DNA of 46,168 nucleotides from an uncultured Oscillospiraceae bacterium (lineage in GTDB: Bacteria; Bacillota; Clostridia; Oscillospirales; Oscillospiraceae): NCBI GenBank assembly GCA_934593275.1, contig CAKTQE010000014.1, positions 1 through 46,168 of the forward strand. The letters run 5' to 3'. Positions 7,536 to 16,516 of the stretch are shown here, piece by piece. A model generated the notes under the pieces. That model did no database searches and was not told the DNA's origin. It was given only the letters and a program-made list of their open reading frames with translations. The translations under genes and the position numbers were made by a program. Each line of letters begins with the position of its first letter. Position 1 is the stretch's first letter.

Positions 7536-8225
7536 GTGGCACTGTATGCCATTGGAGATTTGCATCTGTGTCTCGGCGCACCAAAACCCATGGATGTATT
7601 CGGCGGGGCCTGGGTCGGATATATGGAAAAACTCCGGCAGGGCATGTCGGTGATCGGCCCGGAGGATACAACGGTGCTGCTGGGGGACCTGAGCTGGGCC
7701 TTGGACCTGCCCGGTGCCAGAGAGGACTTTGCCTGGTTGCAGGAAATTCCCGGTGAAAAAATCATTTTAAAAGGAAACCATGATTACTGGTGGAGTACCC
7801 AGGCGAAATTCGAAAAATTCTGCACCCAACACGGCTTCACCCAAATGCACCTTTTAAATAACAACTGCTTCTTTTATGAAGACGTGGCAATTTGCGGTAC
7901 CAGAGGCTGGTTCTATGAGGAGGAACGGTCCGGTACCCACGATGAAAAGGTGTTCCGCCGGGAACTGATGCGCCTGGAAGCTTCCTTAAAAGCGGCAGGG
8001 GAGCGGCAAAAGCTGGTTTTCCTCCATTACCCTCCCAGATATAAGGGGTACACCTGTCCGGAAATTTTGGAACTTCTGAAAAAATATGAGGTTCGGCAAT
8101 GCTTTTACGGCCATCTTCATGGTGCCAGCCACCGTCTTGCCATGGAAGGGCTGTGGGATGGGGTGGAATACAGGCTTCTGTCCGCGGACTACCTGAATTT
8201 TCGGCCCTACAAAGTAAAAAATTGA
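7536..8225 (+). CDS. Metallophosphoesterase (COG1768-like)
   Basis: A 229-residue calcineurin-type phosphoesterase. All metal-binding motifs are visible: GDLHL near residue 8, GDLSW near 52, GNHDYWW near 79, FLHYPP and GHLHG near the C-terminus. The wording of these motifs fits the small cytoplasmic COG1768 group whose substrate is unknown. The start is GTG 7536 with GGGGAGG (7521-7527) 8 bases upstream; the stop of the threonine-synthase-like gene overlaps that site, which implies coupled expression. Confidence 0.9.
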   Translation: MALYAIGDLHLCLGAPKPMDVFGGAWVGYMEKLRQGMSVIGPEDTTVLLGDLSWALDLPGAREDFAWLQEIPGEKIILKGNHDYWWSTQAKFEKFCTQHGFTQMHLLNNNCFFYEDVAICGTRGWFYEEERSGTHDEKVFRRELMRLEASLKAAGERQKLVFLHYPPRYKGYTCPEILELLKKYEVRQCFYGHLHGASHRLAMEGLWDGVEYRLLSADYLNFRPYKVKN

Positions 8226-8244
8226 AAAGTTTTTAAGAAAAGTA

Positions 8245-8273
8245 TGGACAACGCTTACTTTATTTGATAGAAT
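8245..8273 (+). promoter_or_regulatory. Promoter of tig
   Basis: TGGACA (8245-8250), 17-base spacer, TAGAAT (8268-8273). It lies just after the metallophosphoesterase stop and 66 bases before the tig start, with a short GGTGC/GCACC hairpin (8303-8320) just before the ribosome binding site. Confidence 0.7.
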
Positions 8274-8339
8274 ATATCGGCTATGTAAAAATATAAATAA
8301 AGGGTGCGGTTTTCGGCACCTATCAGGAGGTATATTTAC

Positions 8340-9644
8340 ATGAACGTAAAGAACGTAGAAAGAAACGGCAACCAGGCCACCATCGTTGTAGAGATCGACA
8401 AAGAACTGATGGAGACCGGTATCAACAAGGCTTACATGAAGGCCCGCAAGAGCATCATGATCCCCGGCTTCCGGAAAGGCAAGGCTCCCCGGAAGATGAT
8501 CGAGGCCATGTACGGTGCCCACGTTTTTTATGAAGACGGTCTGGAAGAAATCTTCCCCGAAATCTACGATTTCGCCGTTGCCAAGCAGGAGGGCTTCAAG
8601 GCCATCGGCCGTCCCAGCCTGACCGACATGCAGATCGCTGACGACAACACCGTCACCCTGACCCTGACCACCGATGTATACCCCGAGGTTACTCTGGGCC
8701 AGTACAAGGGCCTGGAAGTGGAGAAAGCTGAAGCCACCGTTACCGATGCCCAGGTTCAGGCCGAGCTGGATAACATGGCGCAGAACGTTGCTTCCACCGA
8801 GAACGTGGAGCGGGCCGCCGAAATGGGCGACACTGCCAACATTGACTTCGAGGGCTTCGACAACGGCGTTCCCTTTGAGGGCGGCAAGGGCGATAACTTT
8901 GACCTGAAGCTGGGCAGCCACTCTTTTGTTCCCGGCTTTGAGGAGCAGATCGTGGGCATGAACGTTGGCGAGGAAAAGGACATTGACATCACTTTCCCCG
9001 AGGACTACCACAAGGAGCTGGCCGGTAAGGCTGTTGTGTTCCATGTCAAGCTGAACAAGCTGACTGTGACCATTGTTCCCCAGCAGGATGACGAGTTTGC
9101 CAAGGACGTTTCCGAGTTCGACACTCTGGAAGAACTGAAGGCTGACATCAAGGCCAAGGCTCTGGAAAAGGCCACCAAGCAGCTGGACTCCGCTTTTGAG
9201 AACGCTGCCATTGAGAAAGCCGCTGAGAATACCACCGTGGATATGCCCAACGCTCTGGTCGAGAAGGAGCTGGACATCCAGATGGAGCGGTTCGGCTACC
9301 AGCTGCAGATGAGCGGCTACTCCATGGAGCAGTACGCCAAGATGATGGGCGGCGACGTGAACACCATGCGCAATGCTTTCCGTCCCACTGCCGAGAAGCA
9401 GGCCAAGATTTCCGTGACCCTGGAGAAGATCGCCGAGGTGGAGAACATTTCCGTCTCCGAGGAGGATATTGCCGAGGAACTGGAGAACATGGCCAAGCAG
9501 TACGAGATGGACGTGGAGAAGATCAAGGAGCTGGTTCCCACCGAGGAACTGACCGAGTCCCTGAAGACCCGGAAAGCTGTGAAGATCATCGTTGACAGTG
9601 CTGTAGCTGTCGCTCCCAAGGCAGAAGAAAAGACCGAGGAATAA
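8340..9644 (+). CDS. tig: Trigger factor (ribosome-bound chaperone, peptidyl-prolyl isomerase)
   Basis: A 434-residue trigger factor, the usual length. The ribosome-binding signature GFRKGKAPR is near residues 44-52. A central FKBP-type isomerase domain (about 150-240) contains FEGFDNGVPFEGG and FVPGFEEQIVGM. The helical C-terminal substrate cradle follows and ends in an acidic tail. The ATG at 8340 is preceded by CAGGAGG (8324-8330). It acts at the ribosome exit tunnel on nascent chains. The order tig-clpP-clpX-lon is a common bacterial protein-quality-control cluster. Confidence 0.98.
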   Translation: MNVKNVERNGNQATIVVEIDKELMETGINKAYMKARKSIMIPGFRKGKAPRKMIEAMYGAHVFYEDGLEEIFPEIYDFAVAKQEGFKAIGRPSLTDMQIADDNTVTLTLTTDVYPEVTLGQYKGLEVEKAEATVTDAQVQAELDNMAQNVASTENVERAAEMGDTANIDFEGFDNGVPFEGGKGDNFDLKLGSHSFVPGFEEQIVGMNVGEEKDIDITFPEDYHKELAGKAVVFHVKLNKLTVTIVPQQDDEFAKDVSEFDTLEELKADIKAKALEKATKQLDSAFENAAIEKAAENTTVDMPNALVEKELDIQMERFGYQLQMSGYSMEQYAKMMGGDVNTMRNAFRPTAEKQAKISVTLEKIAEVENISVSEEDIAEELENMAKQYEMDVEKIKELVPTEELTESLKTRKAVKIIVDSAVAVAPKAEEKTEE

Positions 9645-9707
9645 GCTTTTTCCCAAATGGTTAGAATGTTTCACGGCATAACCAACACAGCGATTTAAGA
9701 AATTTTA

Positions 9708-9744
9708 CCGGGATGGGGAGAAACTTCGGTTTCTTCCCGTCCGG
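9708..9744 (+). promoter_or_regulatory. Stable UUCG-capped hairpin in the tig-clpP intergenic region
   Basis: A long stem between 9708-9724 and 9729-9744, with one bulge and a G-U pair, closed by a C(UUCG)G tetraloop at 9725-9728. No T-run follows, so it is not a classical terminator. It lies 24 bases before the clpP ribosome binding site, where it could protect mRNA ends or tune readthrough. Confidence 0.65.
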
Positions 9745-9782
9745 TGGAGTTCTTGGGCCGCTATCTGAAAGGAGACATCACC

Positions 9783-10364
9783 ATGAGTTTAGTACCCTAT
9801 GTTGTTGAGCAGACCAGCCGCGGCGAACGCAGCTATGATATTTTTTCCCGTCTGCTGAACGACCGTATTATTTTCCTGTCTGAGGAAGTCAACGACACCA
9901 CCGCCAGTCTGGTGGTTGCCCAGCTGCTGTACCTGGAAGCCCAGGACCCGGATAAGGACATTCAGTTCTATATCAATTCCCCCGGTGGCAGCGTAACAGC
10001 CGGTATGGCAATTTATGACACCATGCAGTACATCAAGTGCGATGTAGCAACGATTTGTGTGGGCATGGCCGCTTCTATGGGTGCGTTCCTGCTGAGTGCC
10101 GGCACCAAGGGAAAGCGGATGGCACTGCCCAATTCCGAAATTATGATCCACCAGCCCTCTGCCGGTACCCAGGGCCAGATCACGGACATGGCCATTCACC
10201 TGAAACGGCTGGAAACCATCAAGGCACGGATGAACCGGATCATGTCCCAGAATACAGGAAGAACCTTGGAGGAAGTGACCGCTGCCTGTGAGCGGGATAA
10301 CTTCATGAGTGCCGAGGAAGCCAAGGATTTTGGCCTTATTGACCGAATTCTGGAGCATCATTGA
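9783..10364 (+). CDS. clpP: ATP-dependent Clp protease proteolytic subunit
   Basis: A 193-residue S14 serine protease with the full catalytic triad: Ser98 in GMAASMGA, His123 in MIHQPSAG and Asp172 in [25 protein letters not shown] is also typical. It forms the tetradecameric chamber fed by ClpX and other Clp ATPases in the cytoplasm. The frame is open upstream, but ATG 9783 with AAAGGAG (9768-9774) gives the standard N-terminus [16 protein letters not shown] found no CIRCE element or CtsR-like direct repeat upstream. Confidence 0.98.
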   Translation: MSLVPYVVEQTSRGERSYDIFSRLLNDRIIFLSEEVNDTTASLVVAQLLYLEAQDPDKDIQFYINSPGGSVTAGMAIYDTMQYIKCDVATICVGMAASMGAFLLSAGTKGKRMALPNSEIMIHQPSAGTQGQITDMAIHLKRLETIKARMNRIMSQNTGRTLEEVTAACERDNFMSAEEAKDFGLIDRILEHH

Positions 10365-10393
10365 TTTTTTGAAAGAAACGAGGTGCCGGGTAT

Positions 10394-11656
10394 ATGGCAA
10401 GAACAAATGAGCCGCCGGTTCGGTGCAGTTTCTGCGGGAAGCGGGAAGCTCAGGCCGGGCGGCTGATCGCCGGCCCTGGTGTTTATATTTGCAGCGATTG
10501 TGTGCAGGCTTGCAGTGAATTGCTGCGGGATGAAATGGACATGGGCAGCAGCAGTTCTCTCCCTCAAATGGAGAAATTGCCCACGCCTATGGAAATGAAG
10601 GCCTTTATGGACCATTATATCATCGGGCAGGAGGAGGCCAAGACGGCCCTTGCTGTTGCGGTGTATAACCATTACAAGCGGATCGCATTTCCGGACTATT
10701 CCGATGTCGATCTGCAAAAGAGCAACATTCTTCTGATCGGACCCACGGGCTGCGGCAAGACCCTCTTTGCCCAGACCCTGGCAAAGATTCTGAATGTGCC
10801 TTTTGCCATTGCGGATGCCACCACGCTGACAGAGGCGGGCTATGTAGGTGACGACGTGGAGAACATTCTGCTGCGTCTGCTGCAAGCTGCTGATTTTGAC
10901 GTGGAATTGGCCCAGCGTGGCATTATTTACATTGATGAAATGGACAAAATCGCCAGAAAGAGCGAGAATACTTCCATTACCCGGGATGTCTCCGGTGAGG
11001 GTGTTCAGCAGGCCCTTTTGAAGATTCTGGAAGGAACCGTTGCCAATGTACCCCCTCAGGGTGGACGGAAGCACCCTCAGCAGGAAATGATTCAGGTGGA
11101 TACCACCAACATCCTCTTTATTTGCGGCGGTGCCTTTGACGGCTTGGATAAGATCATCGAAGCCCGGACGGACCGCAGCAGCATCGGTTTTGATGCTCCT
11201 GTGGAGAGCCGCAAGAGTCGGGATGTTGGAAAGCTCCTGGCCCAGGTGGAGCCTCACGATTTGATGAAGTTCGGCATTATCCCGGAACTGATTGGTCGTA
11301 TGCCTATGATTTCCTGCCTGGAAAGCCTGACCCAGGAGGATTTGGTTCGGATCATGGTCGAGCCAAAGAACGCCATTGCCCGGCAGTATCAGAAGCTGCT
11401 GGAAATGGATGGCGTGACGCTGGAAATCACTGATGATGCCCTCAAGGCCATTGCGAAAAAGGCCATTGACCGTCAAATCGGTGCCAGAGGTCTCCGGGCC
11501 ATTATGGAAAAAATCATGACCGGTATCATGTTCCAGATTCCGTCGGACCTGTCCATCCAAAAGGTCATTCTGACACCTGAGTGTGTGGAGGGCGGAGAAC
11601 CGACCATTATTCGTGATGCCGCTCATCCCAGAAAACCCCTGAACGGGAAAAAATAA
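10394..11656 (+). CDS. clpX: ATP-dependent Clp protease ATP-binding subunit ClpX
   Basis: A 420-residue AAA+ unfoldase. The N-terminal zinc-binding domain has C11/C14 and C33/C36. Walker A GPTGCGKT starts at residue 116, Walker B is [11 protein letters not shown], and the ClpP-binding IGF loop is visible as [13 protein letters not shown] context with the sensor region ...[16 protein letters not shown]. It recognises tagged substrates and passes them to ClpP. It follows clpP by 29 bases with only a weak AGGTG ribosome binding site, so it is probably cotranscribed. A terminator follows. Confidence 0.98.
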   Translation: MARTNEPPVRCSFCGKREAQAGRLIAGPGVYICSDCVQACSELLRDEMDMGSSSSLPQMEKLPTPMEMKAFMDHYIIGQEEAKTALAVAVYNHYKRIAFPDYSDVDLQKSNILLIGPTGCGKTLFAQTLAKILNVPFAIADATTLTEAGYVGDDVENILLRLLQAADFDVELAQRGIIYIDEMDKIARKSENTSITRDVSGEGVQQALLKILEGTVANVPPQGGRKHPQQEMIQVDTTNILFICGGAFDGLDKIIEARTDRSSIGFDAPVESRKSRDVGKLLAQVEPHDLMKFGIIPELIGRMPMISCLESLTQEDLVRIMVEPKNAIARQYQKLLEMDGVTLEITDDALKAIAKKAIDRQIGARGLRAIMEKIMTGIMFQIPSDLSIQKVILTPECVEGGEPTIIRDAAHPRKPLNGKK

Positions 11657-11681
11657 TAGGGCGGGTTTCCGCCAAGTGTTA

Positions 11682-11707
11682 GGGGGTAGAGCGTTCTACC
11701 CCCTTTT
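11682..11707 (+). terminator. Intrinsic terminator after clpX
   Basis: GGGGGTAGA (11682-11690), loop GCGT, TCTACCCCC (11695-11703), then TTTT. A smaller GGCGG/CCGCC hairpin precedes it. The short T-run may allow some readthrough into lon. Confidence 0.8.
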
Positions 11708-11741
11708 GTGTTCATAACTCCAAATAAGGAGGGATATATCA

Positions 11742-14144
11742 ATGAGCGAAATAATTTATGCCGGGAATATTCCGATTCTGGCCCTGAGAGGCCTGGCGAT
11801 TTTTCCGGACCAAACGGTCCACTTTGATGTTGGACGCCCCAAATCCGCCTATGCTCTGGAAGCGGCCATGAAGGAGAATCAGACCATTTTTCTGGTTCCC
11901 CAAAAGGACTTCATGGTGGACGATCCCAGTATTTCAGACCTTTACCCCATTGGCACCGTTGCACAGGTCAAGCAGGTGTTAAAGGCCCCGGATGAAAATC
12001 TGCGTGTGCTTGTCACCGGTCTGACCCGTGGCCGTATCACAGAGGTCAAGCAGAATACGCCCTATCTGATGGGCATGGTGGAGTCTGTTTCCACAGTACA
12101 AAGCACGGATTCCCTCAAAAGCCGTGCCATGCGCCGGGAAGCCAATTCCCTGTATGCCACATACACGGAAATTACAGAGCATCCCAGCCAGATGATTCAG
12201 ATGAAGATGTTCACCAGCGAGGATAACGGCTTTCTGGCCGATTCTATCGGACAAAACTCCGGGCTGGACATCGAGGACAAGGCAGCACTCCTTTGCCAGC
12301 TGAACCCCAACAAACGGCTGGAAATGGCCATTTCTATGCTGCGGCAGGAAATTGAGGTATTGAAGCTGGAATCGGAGATCCATGACCGGACACGGACCAA
12401 TATGGACCAGAACCAGCGGGATTACTATCTGCGGGAGCAGATCAAAGCTATCCGGGAGGAACTGGGCGAGGGTGACGAGGATGCGGAGCTGGACGAAGAT
12501 ATTACCCGTATCAAGGCGCTGCATCTGCCGGAGGAGCAGGAGAAAAAACTCGTAAAGGATGCCGAGAAGCTTAAAAAGCAGCCCTTTGGCTCCTCCGAGG
12601 CCTCTGTCCTGCGAAATTACTTGGATACCGTGCTGGATCTTCCCTGGAATGTGAAGACCAAAGACCGAGTGGATGTGGCTGCCGCCCGAAAAATCCTTGA
12701 TAAAGACCATTTTGGTATGGAAAAGGTGAAAGAGCGGATTTTGGAGTCCATGGCTGTCAAGGAAATGGCCCCGGACAGCCAGCACCAGATTCTGTGCCTG
12801 GTGGGCCCTCCTGGTGTGGGCAAAACCTCCATTGCTTATTCCATCGCCCGGAGCATGAACCGGAAGATGGTCCGTATTTCTCTGGGCGGTGTCCATGACG
12901 AGGCGGACATCCGTGGTCATCGGAAAACCTATGTCGGTGCCATGCCCGGACGGATCATGACCGCCATGACCCAGGCTGGCACCTCCAATCCGGTGATTCT
13001 CCTGGACGAAATCGACAAAATGGGTTCTGACTACCGTGGTGACCCCAGTGCGGCACTTCTGGAAGTTCTGGACGGAGAGCAGAACAGTACCTACCGGGAC
13101 CATTATATCGAAATTCCCTTTGATTTGTCTGATGTGATGTTCATCACCACGGCCAACACCCTGGATACGGTGCCGAGACCGCTGCTGGACCGGATGGAGA
13201 TCATTGAACTCGGCTCTTATTCGGATGAAGAGAAGCTGATGATTGCCAAAAACCATCTGTTCCCCAAGCAGCTCAAGAAGCATGGCCTTAAAAAGTCCCA
13301 GCTGAAAATCACGGATGACGCCATCCGGGAGATCATCTGCTGCTATACCCGGGAGTCCGGCGTCCGGAATCTGGAACGATACATTGGCCAGATCTGCCGC
13401 AAGACCGATATGCAGCTGCTGTCCCAGGAGGATGTCAAGAAAGTCACCGTTACCGGCGGAAATCTGGAAGAATTTCTGGGTGTACGGAAATTCCTCCCGG
13501 ACCGGCTGCCCGGAGCGGACCAGGTAGGCCTGGTGACCGGCCTGGCCTGGACCAGCGTAGGCGGCGAGACCCTGGAAGTGGAAGTCAATGTGATGGATGG
13601 CTCCGGCAAATTGGAGCTGACTGGTAATTTGGGAGACGTGATGAAAGAGTCTGCCCATGCGGCCCTGAGCTATATTCGTGCAAACGCTTCCAAGCTGGGT
13701 GTTCCCGGGGATTTTTACAAGACCAAGGACATCCATGTCCATTTTCCCGAAGGTGCTGTGCCAAAGGATGGACCCTCTGCCGGTGTAACGGTTTGCACTG
13801 CCATGGTTTCCGCCTTGACCAATATCACGGTGCGGCAGGATATCGCCATGACCGGAGAGATTTCTCTCCGTGGTCGGGTCATGCGCATCGGCGGGTTGAA
13901 AGAAAAGACCATGGCCGCCCTGCGTCATGGCGTCCGTACAGTGATCATTCCAAAGGATAACGAGCGGGATTTGGAAGAAATTGACCCCACGGTCCGCAAG
14001 CAGCTGAATTTTATCAGTGCTTCCATGGTAGATACTGTACTGGATGCTGCCCTGAACCGGACCACGGAAATGAATCCGGCAATTCTGGGTACGATTCCCG
14101 AAGAGGTTTCCGGGAAAGCCCGCAGACCGGAAATGCGGCAGTAA
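11742..14144 (+). CDS. lon: ATP-dependent protease La
   Basis: An 800-residue LonA protease. The N-terminal substrate-binding domain starts IPILALRGLAIFPDQTVHFDVGR. The AAA+ module has Walker A GPPGVGKTS at about residue 355 and Walker B PVILLDEIDKM. The C-terminal protease domain contains the catalytic serine in KDGPSAGVT (Ser679), with the partner lysine in the following RGRVMRIGGLKEKTMAA segment. It degrades misfolded and regulatory proteins. The ATG is preceded by AAGGAGG. The downstream engB gene is only 10 bases away, a pairing often seen in Firmicutes. Confidence 0.98.
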   Translation: MSEIIYAGNIPILALRGLAIFPDQTVHFDVGRPKSAYALEAAMKENQTIFLVPQKDFMVDDPSISDLYPIGTVAQVKQVLKAPDENLRVLVTGLTRGRITEVKQNTPYLMGMVESVSTVQSTDSLKSRAMRREANSLYATYTEITEHPSQMIQMKMFTSEDNGFLADSIGQNSGLDIEDKAALLCQLNPNKRLEMAISMLRQEIEVLKLESEIHDRTRTNMDQNQRDYYLREQIKAIREELGEGDEDAELDEDITRIKALHLPEEQEKKLVKDAEKLKKQPFGSSEASVLRNYLDTVLDLPWNVKTKDRVDVAAARKILDKDHFGMEKVKERILESMAVKEMAPDSQHQILCLVGPPGVGKTSIAYSIARSMNRKMVRISLGGVHDEADIRGHRKTYVGAMPGRIMTAMTQAGTSNPVILLDEIDKMGSDYRGDPSAALLEVLDGEQNSTYRDHYIEIPFDLSDVMFITTANTLDTVPRPLLDRMEIIELGSYSDEEKLMIAKNHLFPKQLKKHGLKKSQLKITDDAIREIICCYTRESGVRNLERYIGQICRKTDMQLLSQEDVKKVTVTGGNLEEFLGVRKFLPDRLPGADQVGLVTGLAWTSVGGETLEVEVNVMDGSGKLELTGNLGDVMKESAHAALSYIRANASKLGVPGDFYKTKDIHVHFPEGAVPKDGPSAGVTVCTAMVSALTNITVRQDIAMTGEISLRGRVMRIGGLKEKTMAALRHGVRTVIIPKDNERDLEEIDPTVRKQLNFISASMVDTVLDAALNRTTEMNPAILGTIPEEVSGKARRPEMRQ

Positions 14145-14154
14145 GGAGGCAGCA

Positions 14155-14739
14155 ATGAATTTTCAAAATGTAGAGTTTTTGATTTCCGCTGCCTCCCCCA
14201 AGGATTTCCCGGGAAAGCGGCTGCCGGAGATTGCCTTTGCCGGAAAATCCAATGTGGGCAAATCCTCTGTCATTAACCGTCTGCTGCAAAGAAAAAGCAT
14301 GGCCAAGGTAGGGGATAAGCCGGGAAAGACGGTCCACGTGAATTATTTTCTTCTGGACAAACAGTGCTATCTGGTGGATTTGCCCGGCTACGGCTTTGCC
14401 AAAGTCCCCCAGGCGGAAAAAGACCGCTGGGCCAAACTGATGGAGGATTATTTTGCCGCCAACCGCATTACCCTGGGGGTGCTGATCGTGGACTACCGGC
14501 ATCCCCCAACAAACAATGACATCACCATGGCAAAATGGTTCCTGGATTCCGGCTGCCCCTTTGTGGTTCTGGCCAACAAAAAGGATAAGCTGAAAAAAAG
14601 CGAGTTAGAGCCAAATCTTGCCGTCATTCGTCAGGATTTGGAGCTGCCGGAGGATTGCCCTGTGATCCCTTTCTCCGCGGAAAAGGGAGACGGTCGGGAA
14701 GAATTGGTCAAGCAAATTCTTCGGGCCGTTAAAATGTGA
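14155..14739 (+). CDS. engB: Ribosome biogenesis GTP-binding protein EngB (YsxC/YihA)
   Basis: A 194-residue GTPase needed for 50S subunit assembly. The P-loop reads AGKSNVGKSS (about residues 28-37), G3 is VDLPGYGFAKV and G4 is ANKKDKL. The segment KPGKTVHVNYF is the switch I region typical of EngB. The start ATG has TAAGGAGG upstream, overlapping the lon stop region. A strong two-way terminator follows, so engB ends this operon. Confidence 0.97.
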   Translation: MNFQNVEFLISAASPKDFPGKRLPEIAFAGKSNVGKSSVINRLLQRKSMAKVGDKPGKTVHVNYFLLDKQCYLVDLPGYGFAKVPQAEKDRWAKLMEDYFAANRITLGVLIVDYRHPPTNNDITMAKWFLDSGCPFVVLANKKDKLKKSELEPNLAVIRQDLELPEDCPVIPFSAEKGDGREELVKQILRAVKM

Positions 14740-14781
14740 TCGCCGGGGTTTTGGCTTCCAACCGTTCCAATCAAAACAAAA

Positions 14782-14842
14782 CAGCACTCTGTTTCCCAGA
14801 CAGTCTTTCTGACTGTTCAAGGGAAAACAGAGTGCTGCTTCT
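14782..14842. terminator. Two-way terminator between engB and the TSCPD gene
   Basis: A long inverted repeat: arm 14782-14797 pairs with 14821-14837 with one bulge, and an inner ACAGTC/GACTGT stem sits in the loop. T-rich tracts flank it on both strands (14838 onward on plus, TTTTGTTTT on minus), so it can end transcription from both convergent units. Confidence 0.85.
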
Positions 14843-14851
14843 TTTTGCTTT

Positions 14852-15106
14852 TTACTTTCCTCCCGCAACAGCCTGCTTCAGAGCGGCCGCCAGCTGATCG
14901 GGGCAGGAGGTGGACTTGGAGCCGCACTGGATGCCTGCAACCTTTTCAATCACATCCTGGGCGTTCATGCCCTCAACCAGTGCGCCAATTCCTTTCAGAT
15001 TGCCATTGCAGCCGCCAATGAACTGGACGTTGTGAACCTTTCCGTCCTCCAAATCGAAGAAAATCGTCCGGGAACAGGTACCTTTGGTGGTATACTCGTA
15101 GTGCAT
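14852..15106 (-). CDS. TSCPD domain-containing small protein (TIGR03905-type)
   Basis: An 84-residue protein. The motif KSTSCPDQLA near the C-terminus names the TSCPD family, and several further cysteines (in KGTCSRTI, IGGCNGN, GIQCGSK) are conserved, suggesting metal binding. The same domain occurs at the C-terminus of some class II ribonucleotide reductases, but stand-alone members have no established role. The start ATG at 15106 has AGAGAGGA upstream. The frame extends further up but overlaps the preceding gene, so the short form is preferred. It lies 20 bases after the ybaK stop and is probably cotranscribed. Confidence 0.88.
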   Translation of the reverse strand: MHYEYTTKGTCSRTIFFDLEDGKVHNVQFIGGCNGNLKGIGALVEGMNAQDVIEKVAGIQCGSKSTSCPDQLAAALKQAVAGGK

Positions 15107-15126
15107 GATCAATATCCTCTCTATTT

Positions 15127-15600
15127 TTATTTGGTTAAATCCGCAACACCCGCCCCTATGAGCTGGATGATGGGTTCCGGCGGTACGATGATTTGATGCC
15201 CCCGTTCTCCGGCGGACAGGGCGATTTCCTCTGACAGCAGACACAGTTCATCAAAGAACGTAGGGTATTTCTTCTTCATGCCGATGGGACTGCACCCGCC
15301 GCGAATGTAGCCTGTGAGATTCAGCAGTTCCTTTACATGTACAAGCTCCATGTTCTTGTCGCCTGCTGCCTTGGCTGCTTTTTTAAGGTCCAGTTCCTGG
15401 CAAACGGGAATACAGAATACGTTGATACCGGTCCGCTCTCCACGGGCAACCAGGGTTTTGAAAACCTGTTCTTCCGGCATCCCTATAGCCTGGGCGGCAT
15501 GGATTCCGCTTAAGTCGTTTTCATCGTAATCGTACAACTTTTCAGAGCAGGGGATCCCTGCCCGCTCCACAAGGCGAATGGCATTTGTTTTTGCTGACAT
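15127..15600 (-). CDS. ybaK: Cys-tRNA(Pro)/Cys-tRNA(Cys) deacylase YbaK/EbsC
   Basis: A 157-residue protein of the YbaK family, which hydrolyses cysteine wrongly attached to tRNA-Pro. Family features are KTNAIRLVERAGI at the start, EEQVFKTLVARG with the key lysine, ELDLKKAAKAAGDK, and the glycine-rich RGGCSPIGMKK. The ATG at 15600 is preceded by GGTGAT at a normal distance; an in-frame GTG nine bases upstream (15609) is a less likely start. A good promoter lies just upstream. Confidence 0.95.
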   Translation of the reverse strand: MSAKTNAIRLVERAGIPCSEKLYDYDENDLSGIHAAQAIGMPEEQVFKTLVARGERTGINVFCIPVCQELDLKKAAKAAGDKNMELVHVKELLNLTGYIRGGCSPIGMKKKYPTFFDELCLLSEEIALSAGERGHQIIVPPEPIIQLIGAGVADLTK

Positions 15601-15616
15601 ATTTATCACCGCCCGT

Positions 15617-15645
15617 ATTATAACCCGTTTTTTTCATTTTGGCAA
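15617..15645 (-). promoter_or_regulatory. Promoter of ybaK
   Basis: On the minus strand TTGCCA (15645-15640), 17-base spacer, TATAAT (15622-15617), 17 bases before the ybaK start. Confidence 0.85.
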
Positions 15646-15695
15646 GAATGAAATTGTCCAATGGGGTTATGCTAGAAAACAAAGGAGGGTGAAAA

Positions 15696-16379
15696 ATGGA
15701 AAAGGACGCGGATTTTAAAAAGGAAGAACGAAACCAAATCCTGGAGCTTGGCTCTGACATGACCCGCTCCCAGCAGGGTAATATTTATACCTTGACCATT
15801 ATCGGCCAAATCGAAGGCCACCAAGTCGCACCGGAAACGGTGAAAACAACCAAATACGAGCATATTCTCCCGCTTTTGGCTGGAATCGAGGAAAGCGATG
15901 ATGTGGACGGACTTCTGCTGCTCCTCAATACCGTGGGCGGAGATATTGAGGCTGGACTTGCCATTGCGGAAATGATCTCCGGTATGAAAAAGCCCACTGT
16001 ATCTCTGGTGTTGGGAGGCGGTCACTCCATTGGAATTCCCCTGGCTGTCTGCACCAAACGGTCTTTTATTACGCCAACGGCCAGTATGACCGTCCATCCC
16101 GTTCGTATGACAGGCCTTGTGGTAGGCGCACCCCAGACATTCCGGTATTTCCAGAGAATACAGGAGCAGATCACGGAATTTGTCACCGCCAATTCCAAAA
16201 TTTCCAAAAAAGAATTTGAGCGTTATATGATGGCCACAGGGGAAATGGCCACGGATGTGGGTACCATCCTCTATGGCAAGGAAGCGGTGTCATCTGGCCT
16301 CATTGACCACCTTGGAGGCCTGAATGACGCTCTGAGCTGTCTGCACCGCATGATTGAAAAGCGAAAGCATGAAAAGTAA
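15696..16379 (+). CDS. tepA: TepA-type ClpP-like serine protease (translocation-enhancing protein family)
   Basis: A 227-residue S14-family protein distinct from the canonical clpP at 9783. The central segment NTVGGDIEAGLAIAEMI, the nucleophile motif LGGGHSIGIPLAV and the histidine motif MTVHPVRMTGLV closely resemble TepA (YmfB) of Bacillus. TepA was linked to protein translocation and signal peptide degradation. It starts with AAAGGAGGGTG 8 bases upstream of the ATG and is divergent from ybaK. It ends in a strong hairpin. Confidence 0.92.
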   Translation: MEKDADFKKEERNQILELGSDMTRSQQGNIYTLTIIGQIEGHQVAPETVKTTKYEHILPLLAGIEESDDVDGLLLLLNTVGGDIEAGLAIAEMISGMKKPTVSLVLGGGHSIGIPLAVCTKRSFITPTASMTVHPVRMTGLVVGAPQTFRYFQRIQEQITEFVTANSKISKKEFERYMMATGEMATDVGTILYGKEAVSSGLIDHLGGLNDALSCLHRMIEKRKHEK

Positions 16380-16384
16380 TCCGC

Positions 16385-16425
16385 ATATCCCCCTGCCGCA
16401 AGTTTTCTGGCAGGGGGATATTATT
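16385..16425 (+). terminator. Hairpin terminator after tepA
   Basis: A perfect 13-bp stem, ATATCCCCCTGCC (16385-16397) with its complement at 16409-16421, loop of 11 bases. The T-run after it is poor (TATTG), so efficiency is uncertain. Confidence 0.65.
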
Positions 16426-16437
16426 GAGAAAAAAACA

Positions 16438-16465
16438 TTGTATTTTTCTGGATTTGTGATACAAT
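16438..16465 (+). promoter_or_regulatory. Promoter of the Asp23-nusB-xse operon
   Basis: TTGTAT (16438-16443), 16-base spacer, TACAAT (16460-16465) with an extended TG at 16457-16458. Confidence 0.75.
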
Positions 16466-16516
16466 GAACGAAAGTATGCAGTGCCAAAGCATGCAGATGT
16501 TTAGGAGGGAATTATT

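Noticed and set aside
7986..9674. Long minus-strand frame opposite tig (562 codons)
   Set aside because: It is antisense to trigger factor and the metallophosphoesterase and consists of low-complexity Leu/His/Gly repeats produced by GC-biased codons of the real genes.
9645..9782. CIRCE or CtsR operator before clpP
   Set aside because: Neither the TTAGCACTC inverted repeat nor the GGTCAAA direct repeats are present.
11979..13928. Long minus-strand frame opposite lon (649 codons)
   Set aside because: Antisense shadow of a clear Lon protease with no recognisable domain.
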